A DNA stretch of 36,227 nt from Clostridia bacterium (GTDB taxonomy: Bacteria; Bacillota; Clostridia; Oscillospirales; Acutalibacteraceae), in NCBI GenBank assembly GCA_017380615.1, contig JAFODQ010000066.1, positions 1 through 36,227 on the forward strand, written 5' to 3'. Of the stretch, positions 7,328 to 15,478 are shown piece after piece. Position numbers and translations under genes: made by a program. How positions within the stretch are numbered: the stretch's first letter is position 1; each line of letters starts with the position of its first letter. The notes under the pieces are model-generated. The model saw only the letters and a program-made list of their open reading frames with translations, had not been told where the DNA came from and searched no databases.

Positions 7328-7370
7328 CTCGGTTTAAGCTCACTCGCTGTATCCTGATACAGCTTCATTA
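7318..7370 (+). repeat. Dispersed repeat, copy A
   Basis: Short repeat related to the copies at 16465-16555, 16573-16662 and 32104-32180. It shares GCGAATA at the start and a later CTCGC(A/T)GTATC-N-ATACAGC core. In this copy the core is a perfect hairpin, GCTGTAT-CCTG-ATACAGC (7349-7366). The ogg stop codon is within the repeat. Confidence 0.55.
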
Positions 7371-7384
7371 AAAATGAAATAAGA

Positions 7385-7420
7385 AAAGCTCATTACACAT
7401 CGGAATGTGTAATGAGCTTT
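7385..7420. terminator. Bidirectional terminator between ogg and ECF gene
   Basis: A perfect 16-bp stem (7385-7400 with 7405-7420, loop CGGA). On the minus strand it is followed by TTTTCTTATTT and serves the ECF gene, whose stop is at 7423. On the plus strand the T-tract is weaker. Confidence 0.85.
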
Positions 7421-7422
7421 AT

Positions 7423-7956
7423 TTAGTTTGTCATTTTTTCAAGCCTTTTGAGGAGCCTGATTAAAGGGATTGATAAAAGAAGTGTGGCGATGAAGTTGCT
7501 CACTGCGTGAATTGCATCAAAGGGGAGACCTGTAAGCCACCATGTAACAATGCCCTCAAAATTAAGGTTATAAACAATTGCCTGGAAGGGTGCATATAAA
7601 AATCCATAGAGGAGTCCGTGCAAAGAGCAGACAATTGCGTATATTACCGAGGCTTTTTTGCCATCAAGGGTTTTGGGAAGGAGCATGATTGCTCCCCAAA
7701 GCATTGCCCAAAGGTAAAGATAGGGGAACCACCAGGTGCCAAAGCCATTGAGAAGCCCGGTAAGCATTATGAAAATATAAATTGGATACAAGGCTTTTCT
7801 TCTGTAAACAGCAGTTATTGCTGTTATAAAAAGACCAATGAAATGGATGTTTGGGAAAATATCCATCAGCACCTTGGAGGCATACATCAACCCGCCAAGC
7901 ATACCGAAAACAGCAATTTCCTTTATATTGATTTTACTTTTCTGCTCTGAATTCAT
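7423..7956 (-). CDS. ECF transporter substrate-binding (S) component, probably corrinoid
   Basis: A 177-residue membrane protein with about six segments, the size and shape of an ECF S component, which binds a vitamin and is driven by a shared ATPase/T module coded elsewhere. Features are the short basic start KSKINIKEIAVFGMLGGLMY, the aromatic GFGTWWFPYLYLWAMLWG stretch (about 72-89) and a C-terminal hydrophobic helix. The start overlaps the end of the lipoprotein gene by 23 bases, with no strong RBS of its own, so translation is probably coupled. Substrate is inferred: the operon sits under a cobalamin riboswitch and its first gene is a DUF4430 lipoprotein. No A or T component is in the window. 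Confidence 0.7.
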   Translation of the reverse strand: MNSEQKSKINIKEIAVFGMLGGLMYASKVLMDIFPNIHFIGLFITAITAVYRRKALYPIYIFIMLTGLLNGFGTWWFPYLYLWAMLWGAIMLLPKTLDGKKASVIYAIVCSLHGLLYGFLYAPFQAIVYNLNFEGIVTWWLTGLPFDAIHAVSNFIATLLLSIPLIRLLKRLEKMTN

Positions 7957-8362
7957 ATTTTACATCTGCTTTGATTTCGGTCTGGTCAACGCCCTTTGCG
8001 GCATATGCTCCGTTTTCATAGAACGCCCAGTACATTCCGTCTGTGTCGTAATCGAGTGTTTCGCCGTCAACAGTTTTTACATACAGACCGTATGGTCCAT
8101 CCTCACCCTCAATCATCTTAAGCTCAAGAAGTGCTTCGCCAACAGTTTTCTTGTCTGAGGTTAAGGTGAAATCCTTAACAGAGCCATCCTTGTGGGTGAC
8201 GCTGAAACTGAATTCCTGTGTCTGCGCTGCTGCGGCAAGTGTTGTGTCAGCAGGTGTTTCGGTTTTGTTGTTTGTGCATCCGAACATTGTAAGTGCCATA
8301 ACCACAATAAGCACAAGTGAAAGGATGACAGACAACAAGGGCTTGTTGTTTGTCTTTTTCAT
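7934..8362 (-). CDS. DUF4430 (transcobalamin-like) lipoprotein
   Basis: A 142-residue lipoprotein. Residues 1-27 are a signal peptide ending in the lipobox LTMFGC, with Cys as lipid site, followed by a Thr/Ala-rich linker. Residues about 50-142 match DUF4430, a domain related to the C-terminal domain of transcobalamin and intrinsic factor: it includes VGEALLELKMI, the GPYGLYVKTVDG loop and a MYWAFYENG aromatic motif. It would bind a ligand outside the membrane and deliver it to the ECF S component coded by the next gene. The ATG at 8362 has AGGAGA 6-7 bases upstream; the longer frame from 8416 overlaps the end of the riboswitch leader. Corrinoid as ligand is inferred from the riboswitch and domain. 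Confidence 0.8.
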   Translation of the reverse strand: MKKTNNKPLLSVILSLVLIVVMALTMFGCTNNKTETPADTTLAAAAQTQEFSFSVTHKDGSVKDFTLTSDKKTVGEALLELKMIEGEDGPYGLYVKTVDGETLDYDTDGMYWAFYENGAYAAKGVDQTEIKADVKYEFRAEK

Positions 8363-8427
8363 AGTTATTTCTCCTTTAAATAAAAGTTTTTCTCTGTTTC
8401 CTTCAGGCACTCGCATATAGAAACAGC

Positions 8428-8588
8428 GTTTGTCGGCAAGTATTTCGACTTAATGCTTTCCCTTCACCTTCTCAGCAAAGCCAATGGTATTCTTGGGGCG
8501 TGTGGTGCAGCCCCTTGGAAGGAAAATTATTGCATATCACGGCGACGGGCTCGTGCAGGAATTCCACCTGACTTCCATAACCGACCCA
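8428..8588 (-). ncRNA. Cobalamin riboswitch
   Basis: Read on the minus strand, the leader contains the hallmark core GGTGGAATTCCTGCACGAGC, then CCCGTCGCCGTGAT, and near its end the B12-box-like AAGTCGAAATACTTGCCGAC. The ends pair as P1 (GTCGG with CCGAC). The promoter just upstream would start the RNA at P1. Downstream, CTGTTTC and GAAACAG (minus strand, about 8397-8428) form a 7-bp stem, but no clear U-tract follows, so control may act on translation. It regulates the DUF4430-ECF operon. Confidence 0.88.
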
Positions 8589-8591
8589 AAA

Positions 8592-8620
8592 ATAATATCA
8601 CAAAAAAATATAAATTGCAA
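8592..8620 (-). promoter_or_regulatory. Promoter of the riboswitch operon
   Basis: On the minus strand TTGCAA (8615-8620) and TATTAT (8592-8597) with a 17-bp spacer. The predicted start near 8585 coincides with the first riboswitch stem. Confidence 0.7.
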
Positions 8621-8718
8621 TACTGAGGGAGTGGTTATGCACAATTTATAGGTTGGACTTTTGTGCATTTCTACAAATATCAAAAAATTGCATCAAAAAG
8701 TGTAATATTTAGAAAATT

Positions 8719-8751
8719 TTGACATATACTATTAGATAAGTATAATATCTA
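8719..8751 (+). promoter_or_regulatory. Promoter of the LRR gene with overlapping palindrome
   Basis: TTGACA (8719-8724) and TATAAT (8741-8746), 16-bp spacer. The -10 box is inside the inverted repeat TAGATA-N7-TATCTA (8733-8751), which could be an operator. The leader to the start codon is about 40 bases. Confidence 0.7.
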
Positions 8752-8795
8752 TCTTAAAAGATTACGTTAAAATATAATCATGCAGGAGGATGAGT

Positions 8796-10493
8796 ATGAA
8801 AAAAGCTAAAAAATTACTTTCAATTATTTTATCTGTAATAACACTTTTAAGTACTATTCCCGTTACAGTAAATGCGGCTGAGGTAACCGGAACTTGTGGT
8901 GAAAATGTTACATGGGTTTATGATGAATCAATCAGTACTTTAACGATATCCGGTGAAGGTGCAATGAATGACTATTCTACCGGTAGTAAGCCATGGGAAA
9001 AACATAAAACTAATATTAAAAAAGTTGTTATTGAAAATGGTGTAACAACAATAGGTGGTTGTGCCTTTTATAATTATGATAGTCTTTCTGAGGTTGTAAT
9101 ACCAGAGAGCGTAGATTCAATTCGCGGCAGGGTTTTTAGACGTTGCGATAGCCTTACAAGGTTAACAATTCCAACAAGTGTAAAGAATTTTGGCTTTGAA
9201 TTTTCCAATGAATCATTAATCTTAGATTATTGTGGCACCGTAGATGAATGGGAAACAATAATTTACAATAATAGAGAAAACAATTCAACGCTGCATCGTT
9301 ATATTGTTAATTGTCGGGATGGTAAAGCGTATCCGTCAGGGAGTTGTGGTGAGAATCTTACATGGGTAATTGATGATTCCAAAACCCTTACGATTTCTGG
9401 TACAGGTGATATGTATGGCTATTACTATTGGGAAGATTATTTTTATGTAGAAGATGATCGACCATGGGGTTATTATTCAAAGTTATCAATCGAAAATGTG
9501 ATTATTAAAGAAGGCGTGACATCAATTGGTGATAGCGCTTTTGCGGGTTGTTATAAGTTAACAAATGTTATAATCCCTGATAGCGTAACATCAATTGGTG
9601 ATCAGGCGTTTTCTTATTGTGACAATCTTACTAGCATAACAATTCCTGATAGCGTTGATGTAATTAATCGAAGCGTTTTTTCCCATTGTTCTAACCTTAC
9701 AGATATAGTAATTCCCAATAGTGTCACCTCTATAGGAGATTATGCGTTTAATAATTGTGATAGTCTTACAAGTATAACTATACCCGATAGTGTAACAACA
9801 ATTGGTAACAGAGCATTCTATGATTGCGATGCTCTTAAAACAGTAACAATTGGTGATGGAACAAATTCAATTGGTGAATATGCATTCTATGAATGCGATG
9901 CTCTTGAAACAGTAACAATTGGTGACGGAACAAAATCAATTGGTGAATATGCTTTTTATGATTGTGGAAATCTCACGACAGTAACAATTGGCGATAGCAC
10001 AGAAATCATTGGTGACTATGCGTTTAATGAATGTGATAAGTTATCAACTTTATACCTTCGTGATAATGTTAGATCATCTATTTCTTACTCTTTTTCAATA
10101 TCAAAACGGTTGAGAATATATTATTCCGGTACAGAAGAACAGTGGAAGGATATATATACTAAGCCTGCTTTTGTTTCTTCACCTGAGGTTTACTGTAATT
10201 ATCACATTCATAAACCGGATTGTGAAGTGGTTGAACCAACCTGCACAACCCACGGATATGAAAAACAATTTTGCAGATATCATACAGATTCTACTTGTGA
10301 TTACATCGCTACCACAACTTACACCGCCAACCCAACAGGGCATACCTTGAATGAAGATGGTGTATGCGAAATATGTGGTGAGAAGGAAACAACCACCAAC
10401 CACGTAAACACCCAAATGCTCACCATCGGAAGTGTTTTAGCAATGGTTATGAACCTCTTAGCCAAAATTTTTGGTGTATTTTCAGTGGCATAA
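8796..10493 (+). CDS. Exported BspA-like leucine-rich repeat protein
   Basis: A 565-residue surface or secreted protein. A signal peptide (about 1-27, ending VTVNAA) is followed by two modules that each open with a CGEN-L/V-TW and LTISG(E/T)G motif, typical of clostridial LRR proteins. The second module carries about ten LRR_5 (Treponema-type) repeats of 23 residues, pattern IPDSVTSIGDxAFxxCxxLT (about 245-425). A GTEEQWKDI insert follows, then a Cys-rich segment with HTLNEDGVCEICGE and a last hydrophobic stretch of about 25 residues without a sortase motif. The ATG at 8796 is 6 bases after AGGAGG; the ATG at 8790 touches that site. Such repeats usually mediate binding to host or other cells; the ligand is unknown. 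The gene is more A/T-rich than its neighbours. Confidence 0.85.
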   Translation: MKKAKKLLSIILSVITLLSTIPVTVNAAEVTGTCGENVTWVYDESISTLTISGEGAMNDYSTGSKPWEKHKTNIKKVVIENGVTTIGGCAFYNYDSLSEVVIPESVDSIRGRVFRRCDSLTRLTIPTSVKNFGFEFSNESLILDYCGTVDEWETIIYNNRENNSTLHRYIVNCRDGKAYPSGSCGENLTWVIDDSKTLTISGTGDMYGYYYWEDYFYVEDDRPWGYYSKLSIENVIIKEGVTSIGDSAFAGCYKLTNVIIPDSVTSIGDQAFSYCDNLTSITIPDSVDVINRSVFSHCSNLTDIVIPNSVTSIGDYAFNNCDSLTSITIPDSVTTIGNRAFYDCDALKTVTIGDGTNSIGEYAFYECDALETVTIGDGTKSIGEYAFYDCGNLTTVTIGDSTEIIGDYAFNECDKLSTLYLRDNVRSSISYSFSISKRLRIYYSGTEEQWKDIYTKPAFVSSPEVYCNYHIHKPDCEVVEPTCTTHGYEKQFCRYHTDSTCDYIATTTYTANPTGHTLNEDGVCEICGEKETTTNHVNTQMLTIGSVLAMVMNLLAKIFGVFSVA

Positions 10494-10517
10494 AAATTTT
10501 AAAAAGCGCAAAGTAAT

Positions 10518-10553
10518 ACACACCTTCTATCATTAATTCGATAGAAGGTGTGT
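10518..10553. terminator. Bidirectional terminator, LRR gene/DUF1846
   Basis: A perfect 14-bp stem (10518-10531 with 10540-10553). It sits between convergent stop codons. On the plus strand TGCTTTTATTT follows; on the minus strand the T-rich part lies further off. Confidence 0.8.
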
Positions 10554-10558
10554 TGCTT

Positions 10559-12058
10559 TTATTTATGATAAAGCTTTTTGCTTTCGTGGTGGGGCTCACA
10601 GGTAAGGTTGATGCCAAGCTTTCTGAAGGTGTCTCTGTCCACTTGGGAAAGGATAACAGTTGCGTGTGCCTCGCTGCCCTTGAGCTCCTTAAGAACATCA
10701 AACGCCTTCTTTGCATTTTCATTTGTGACAGCACTCATTGTAAGCGCAATGAGAATTTCATCTGTGTGAAGTCTCGGGTTGTGGTTTCCGAGAATGCTTG
10801 TCTTGAGAGATTGAATGGGCTCAATGATTTCTCTCTGAATGAGAAGCTCATCATCATCTATTCCTGCGATCACCTTAAGTGAGTTGAGAAGCACGGCAGA
10901 TGCAGCACCAAGAAGGTCACTTGTTTTTCCTGTGACAATCTGTCCGTTGGGAAGCTCAATTGCAACAGCAGGACGGCTACCGGTCTGCTCACTTTTTGTG
11001 ATGGCAGCCTTAACGGTTGGTCTCACATTTTCAACAGAGATGCCTGCCTGATTCATAAGGCTTTCAATTTTTGCAATTGCCTTATCATTCTGCTGACCCA
11101 GCTTCTTGTCGCAAAGTGTTGTGAAGAATCTTCTCACAATTTCCTCGTGGGATGCTTTGCAGCAAACAGCATCATCTGTGATACAATAGCCAACCATATT
11201 AACACCCATATCTGTTGGTGATTTATATGGACTTACACCTTCAATTTTCTCAAACATTGCATTGAGAACGGGGAAAACCTCAACATCTCTGTTATAGTTA
11301 ACAGTTGAAATGCCATAAGCCTCAAGGTGGTATGGGTCAATCATGTTAACATCATTAAGATCTGCTGTTGCAGCCTCATAGGCAAGGTTGACAGGGTGCT
11401 TGAGAGGGAGATTCCACACAGGGAAGGTCTCGAACTTTGCATATCCTGCCTTGATGCCACGAAGATTATCGTGATAAAGCTGAGAAAGGCAGGTTGCCAT
11501 TTTACCGCTGCCGGGACCCGGTGCTGTCATGATAACAACGGGGCGAGTGGTTTCAATATATTCGTTTTTGCCGAAGCCATCCTCGCTGACAATTTTGCGC
11601 ACATTGTACGGATATCCATCAATAGGATAGTGCATAAATACCTTTATGCCAAGACCCATAAGCTTTTCCTTGAATTTAAGAGCAGCGGGCTGACCGTCAA
11701 ATTGAGTAATAACAACGCTTCCTACAAAGAGACCTGCACTGGTGAAAGCGTCCATCAATCTTAATACATCGCTGTCATAGGAGATGCCAAGGTCGCGACG
11801 GATTTTGTTGTTTTCAATGTCACCTGCAGAGATGACAATAACCACCTCTGCGTGGTCACGGAGCTTAAGAAGCATCTGCAGCTTACTGTCAGGCTTGAAG
11901 CCGGGTAACACACGGGAGGCGTGAAAATCATCGAAAAGCTTACCTCCAAGCTCAAGGTAAAGCCTTCCGCCGAATTCATCCACTCTTTTTAAAATCTGTT
12001 CGGACTGTTTCTCGATATACATATCGTTATCGAAGCCGATCTTTCTTTGGAAAATCAT
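10559..12058 (-). CDS. DUF1846 family protein (UPF0371)
   Basis: A 499-residue cytoplasmic protein of the DUF1846 family, found across Firmicutes and of unconfirmed function. The N-terminus IFQRKIGFDNDMYIEKQSEQ is highly typical. A glycine-rich loop APGPGSGKMATCLSQLYHD (about 179-197) resembles a nucleotide-binding loop. Length is normal for the family. I chose the ATG at 12058 because AGGAG lies 8 bases before it and a strong promoter occupies 12084-12112, which excludes the longer frame. It is transcribed alone and divergently from the GH31 gene. Confidence 0.88.
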   Translation of the reverse strand: MIFQRKIGFDNDMYIEKQSEQILKRVDEFGGRLYLELGGKLFDDFHASRVLPGFKPDSKLQMLLKLRDHAEVVIVISAGDIENNKIRRDLGISYDSDVLRLMDAFTSAGLFVGSVVITQFDGQPAALKFKEKLMGLGIKVFMHYPIDGYPYNVRKIVSEDGFGKNEYIETTRPVVIMTAPGPGSGKMATCLSQLYHDNLRGIKAGYAKFETFPVWNLPLKHPVNLAYEAATADLNDVNMIDPYHLEAYGISTVNYNRDVEVFPVLNAMFEKIEGVSPYKSPTDMGVNMVGYCITDDAVCCKASHEEIVRRFFTTLCDKKLGQQNDKAIAKIESLMNQAGISVENVRPTVKAAITKSEQTGSRPAVAIELPNGQIVTGKTSDLLGAASAVLLNSLKVIAGIDDDELLIQREIIEPIQSLKTSILGNHNPRLHTDEILIALTMSAVTNENAKKAFDVLKELKGSEAHATVILSQVDRDTFRKLGINLTCEPHHESKKLYHK

Positions 12059-12083
12059 AGGAACATCTCCTTCACAAACAATA

Positions 12084-12112
12084 ATTCTATCAAATCGCAC
12101 AATGTTTGTCAA
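12084..12112 (-). promoter_or_regulatory. Promoter of the DUF1846 gene
   Basis: On the minus strand TTGACA (12107-12112) and TAGAAT (12084-12089) with a 17-bp spacer, 26 bp before the chosen ATG. Confidence 0.8.
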
Positions 12113-12157
12113 CGATAGGGAGTGTAGAAAATAAGAGTCGGTATTTGTTCATCTTTG

Positions 12158-12186
12158 TTGACTTTAAATCTAAATAGATGTATTAT
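12158..12186 (+). promoter_or_regulatory. Promoter of the GH31-rsmG genes
   Basis: TTGACT (12158-12163) and TATTAT (12181-12186) with a 17-bp spacer. The leader contains a short GTCT-TATG-AGAC palindrome just before the RBS. Confidence 0.75.
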
Positions 12187-12232
12187 ATTATCAGAAATTT
12201 ATCGTCTTATGAGACAATAAAGGAGACTATAT

Positions 12233-14638
12233 ATGGAACAGTTTGCTAAAAGATTCAAAATTGATTGCTCTCCGGTTGCAAAAGAGGGACACACAATCGT
12301 GCGCAAAAATGTGAGATTCACGGTTCTCACTCCTTGCCTTCTTCGTGTGGAGGTGCAGCCTAAGGGTAAGTTCTGCGATGAACCTACACAGAGTGTGTGG
12401 TTTCGTGATTTCTGCGAGCCTGAATTCAAGGTAAACGAATCAAGAGAAACTATTGAGATAAAGACCACAAAAGCAAATTTCCTTTATTCCTTCAAGGCAC
12501 AGAAGATGCTTCGCATCAAGCTCCGTGATGGAAGAGTGGTAACAAATTTCACAGCAGGCAACCTTAAAGGTACTTGCCGAACACTTGATATCACAGCAGG
12601 TATCATCACTCTCGGTGACGGTGTTTGCTCAAAGAATGGTGTTGCTGTTATGGATGACAGCGATACTCTCGTGCTTAAGGAGGACGGTTCAATTCTTCCA
12701 CGTAAGCACAAGGAAAAGGATGAATATTTCTTCGCCTACGGCTACAACTATATAGGAGCCACCACGGATTTATACAAGCTCACCGGTAAGGTGCCGCTTA
12801 TTCCGAGATATGCACTTTCAAACTGGTGGAGCCGTTACAAGGCATATTCACAATCCGAATATCTTTCTCTTATGGATAAATTTAAAGAAGAGGAAATCCC
12901 GATTACCGTTGCAACGGTTGATATGGATTGGCATTGGGTTGACATTAAAGAGAAGTTTGGTAAGGATAGCCACAAGGTTCGTCCTCACAAGAATTTTATG
13001 GAGTATGTTTATGATGTCTGGTCAACCGGCTGGACAGGATACAGCTTCAACACAGACCTTTTCCCCGACCCTGCCGGCTTCCTCAAGAAGTTAAAGGATG
13101 ATAACTACAAGGTAACCTTCAATCTCCATCCGTCAATGGGTGTGCGTTGGTTTGAAGATCAGTATGAGGATATGTGCAAGGCTATGGGTCAGGACCCATC
13201 AAAGAAACAGCCTGTTAAATTCGATATCACAGATAAAAAATTCACACTCAACTATTTTGATATTCTTCACCATCCATTTGAGAAGATGGGTGTTGATTTC
13301 TGGTGGATTGACTGGCAGCAGGGAACAAAGACAAATGTGCCGGGGCTCGACCCACTGTGGGCGCTCAATCATTATCACTTCCTTGATAATGCGAAGGATA
13401 ACCACAGACCGCTTATACTTTCTCGTTTCTGTGGTGCAGGAAGTCAGCGTTATCCTCTCGGTTTCAGTGGTGACACCACACAGACCTGGGCAAGTCTTGA
13501 TTTCCAGCCGGGCTTTACTGCCACAGCATCAAACATTGCATATCCTTGGTGGAGCCACGATATCGGCGGTCACTGTATGGGTAAGAAGGATGATGAGCTT
13601 TACCTTCGTTGGGTGCAGCTCGGTGTGTTCAGTCCTGTTATGCGTCTTCACTCCACAAACAATGAATTTATGGGTAAAGAACCATGGAATTACAGCGGTC
13701 CTGTTGCAAGAATCGCAACAGATGCACTCCGTCTCCGACACAAGCTCCTTCCGTATATCTATACAATGAACTATCGTACACACACAGAATGCCGTGCAAT
13801 CTGTGAGCCAATGTACTATGCATACCCCGAAGATAAGAGAGCTTATGAATGCAAAAATGAATTTTTCTTCGGTACAGAACTGATTGTTGCACCAATCACA
13901 GAGCACACAGCAGATGAAACAAACCTTGCAGGCGTGAATGTGTGGATTCCTGAAGGTCGTTATACCGATATCTTCACAGACAGAATTTACAGTGGCAATC
14001 ACTTTATAAAGATGTACAGAGATGTTGAAAATATCCCTGTTCTTGCAAAAGCAGGTGCAATCATTCCAATGAGTGCAAATGACAGAGACAATGATTGCTC
14101 CAACCCCGAAGCACTTGAGGTGCTCATTTACAGAGGTAATAATACCTTCACTCTTTATGAGGATGACGGTGAAACACTTTCATATCAGAATGGTGAGTAT
14201 CTTAAGACAGCCTTCACCGTAGCAGAAGAGGGCTCAAAGGTTTCCTTCAGAATTGAAAAAGCAGAAGGAGACACAAGCGTTGCTCCTGAAAAGAGAACAT
14301 ATATCCTCAAATTCAAGGATATTGTTGATGGCAACGTTGTTGTTAAAATCAACGGCAAGGAAACAGAAGTGAGTCGCAAGAAATGTGGCAAGGGCATTCA
14401 GCTGACAATCAGTGCCAAGACCACAAGCAAGATTGAGATTCTCTTCACAGATTGCACATACCTTGCAAATATGGATAAGAAGCAAGAGCTTGTTCAGACA
14501 ATTGCAAAATTCCAGATGGCAAATGACTATAAGGGAATGGTGTTCACAGATTTCCTCAAAAATGAAAAGCCACTGCCGCCACTTGCAGAGAATTTTGCAG
14601 GACCGATAAGAGAAATTATGAAGCTTTACAGAGGTTAA
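12233..14638 (+). CDS. Glycoside hydrolase family 31 enzyme
   Basis: An 801-residue intracellular alpha-glycosidase-type enzyme of family GH31 (no signal peptide). The N-terminal beta-sandwich (1-190) is followed by the catalytic barrel. The nucleophile is Asp360 in DFWWIDWQQG and the acid/base is Asp414 in GFSGDTTQTW; TVDMDWHWVD (228-237) and the WWSHDIGGH motif also belong to the active site. C-terminal beta domains follow, and a helical tail of about 60 residues (MDKKQELVQTIAKFQ onward) is an unusual addition. GH31 members act on alpha-glucosides, xylosides, galactosides or GalNAc; the WWIDWQQG variant does not let me name the substrate. AGGAG precedes the ATG by 7-8 bases. The rsmG start follows its stop by one base. 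Confidence 0.9.
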   Translation: MEQFAKRFKIDCSPVAKEGHTIVRKNVRFTVLTPCLLRVEVQPKGKFCDEPTQSVWFRDFCEPEFKVNESRETIEIKTTKANFLYSFKAQKMLRIKLRDGRVVTNFTAGNLKGTCRTLDITAGIITLGDGVCSKNGVAVMDDSDTLVLKEDGSILPRKHKEKDEYFFAYGYNYIGATTDLYKLTGKVPLIPRYALSNWWSRYKAYSQSEYLSLMDKFKEEEIPITVATVDMDWHWVDIKEKFGKDSHKVRPHKNFMEYVYDVWSTGWTGYSFNTDLFPDPAGFLKKLKDDNYKVTFNLHPSMGVRWFEDQYEDMCKAMGQDPSKKQPVKFDITDKKFTLNYFDILHHPFEKMGVDFWWIDWQQGTKTNVPGLDPLWALNHYHFLDNAKDNHRPLILSRFCGAGSQRYPLGFSGDTTQTWASLDFQPGFTATASNIAYPWWSHDIGGHCMGKKDDELYLRWVQLGVFSPVMRLHSTNNEFMGKEPWNYSGPVARIATDALRLRHKLLPYIYTMNYRTHTECRAICEPMYYAYPEDKRAYECKNEFFFGTELIVAPITEHTADETNLAGVNVWIPEGRYTDIFTDRIYSGNHFIKMYRDVENIPVLAKAGAIIPMSANDRDNDCSNPEALEVLIYRGNNTFTLYEDDGETLSYQNGEYLKTAFTVAEEGSKVSFRIEKAEGDTSVAPEKRTYILKFKDIVDGNVVVKINGKETEVSRKKCGKGIQLTISAKTTSKIEILFTDCTYLANMDKKQELVQTIAKFQMANDYKGMVFTDFLKNEKPLPPLAENFAGPIREIMKLYRG

Positions 14639-14639
14639 T

Positions 14640-15353
14640 ATGTCAGTTATTGAAGTATTGAAGCAGCACGCTCCTGCTTATGGTGTGGAGATAGATGATG
14701 CTCTTTCACAGAAGCTTTGTGTTTATGCACAGCTTCTGCGCGAGTGGAATGAAAAAATAAATCTCACAGCAATTCTTGATGATGAGGGCATTGCTCTCAA
14801 GCATTTTCTTGATTGCCTTGTTGTGGGTAAGTGTGCCGAGTTTAAAGCAGGGCAGAAAATAATTGATGTGGGCACGGGGGCAGGGTTTCCCGGTCTTGTG
14901 CTTGCAGCTGCCTTCCCTGAAATAAATGTAACACTTCTTGATTCCACAGGAAAGAAGCTTAAGGCTGTGGAGGATATTGCAAAAAATATGGGTGTTTCAA
15001 ATGTGGAAATTGTCCACGCCCGTGCAGAGGAGGCAGGGCAGAAGCCTGTTTTCCGTGAGCAGTACGATTTTGCCACAGCAAGAGCAGTTGCAGAGCTTCG
15101 TGTTTTGTTGGAATATACATTGCCATTTGTTAAAGTGGGTGGACACTTTCTTTCTCTCAAGGGTGCTTCTGCATTGGAGGAAATTGATGGTGCAAAGGCT
15201 TCTCTTTCCACTTTGGGTGGCAAAATTGAGAGAATAAATGAGTTTTCTCTCCCCGGTGGAGACAAAAGAGCAATCATTTGTGTAAAAAAGATTTCGCACA
15301 TTCCGTCAAGGTATCCGAGAGTTTCGGCACAGATTGCTAAAAAACCGTTATAA
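14640..15353 (+). CDS. rsmG: 16S rRNA (guanine527-N7)-methyltransferase RsmG
   Basis: A 237-residue S-adenosylmethionine-dependent methyltransferase that modifies G527 of 16S rRNA (also called GidB). Visible family motifs are EWNEKINLTAI (about 35-45), KHFLDCL (54-60), the SAM loop IIDVGTGAGFPGL (about 74-86), LLDSTGKKL (about 99-107) and FATARAVAEL (about 143-152). Length is normal. The gene starts one base after the GH31 stop with AGAGG in the last GH31 codons, so the two are co-transcribed. noc follows after a terminator, as in the usual gidB-noc order of Firmicutes. Confidence 0.93.
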   Translation: MSVIEVLKQHAPAYGVEIDDALSQKLCVYAQLLREWNEKINLTAILDDEGIALKHFLDCLVVGKCAEFKAGQKIIDVGTGAGFPGLVLAAAFPEINVTLLDSTGKKLKAVEDIAKNMGVSNVEIVHARAEEAGQKPVFREQYDFATARAVAELRVLLEYTLPFVKVGGHFLSLKGASALEEIDGAKASLSTLGGKIERINEFSLPGGDKRAIICVKKISHIPSRYPRVSAQIAKKPL

Positions 15354-15368
15354 TTTAATCAATATAAG

Positions 15369-15413
15369 GCATTTTCTGTCGATTCATCCCGACCGAAAAT
15401 GCTTTATTTTTTT
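15369..15413 (+). terminator. Terminator after rsmG
   Basis: Stem of 13 bp with one mismatch (15369-15381 with 15390-15402) followed by TTTATTTTTTT. Confidence 0.8.
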
Positions 15414-15478
15414 GCAAAAAGGTGTTATAGTGAAATCACAGAGAGGGATACGGAACAAAATACTCAGGAGAAAAGAAA

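Noticed and set aside
12059..12112. Longer N-terminus for the DUF1846 protein
   Set aside because: It would begin at the -35 box of a strong promoter and has no ribosome binding site.
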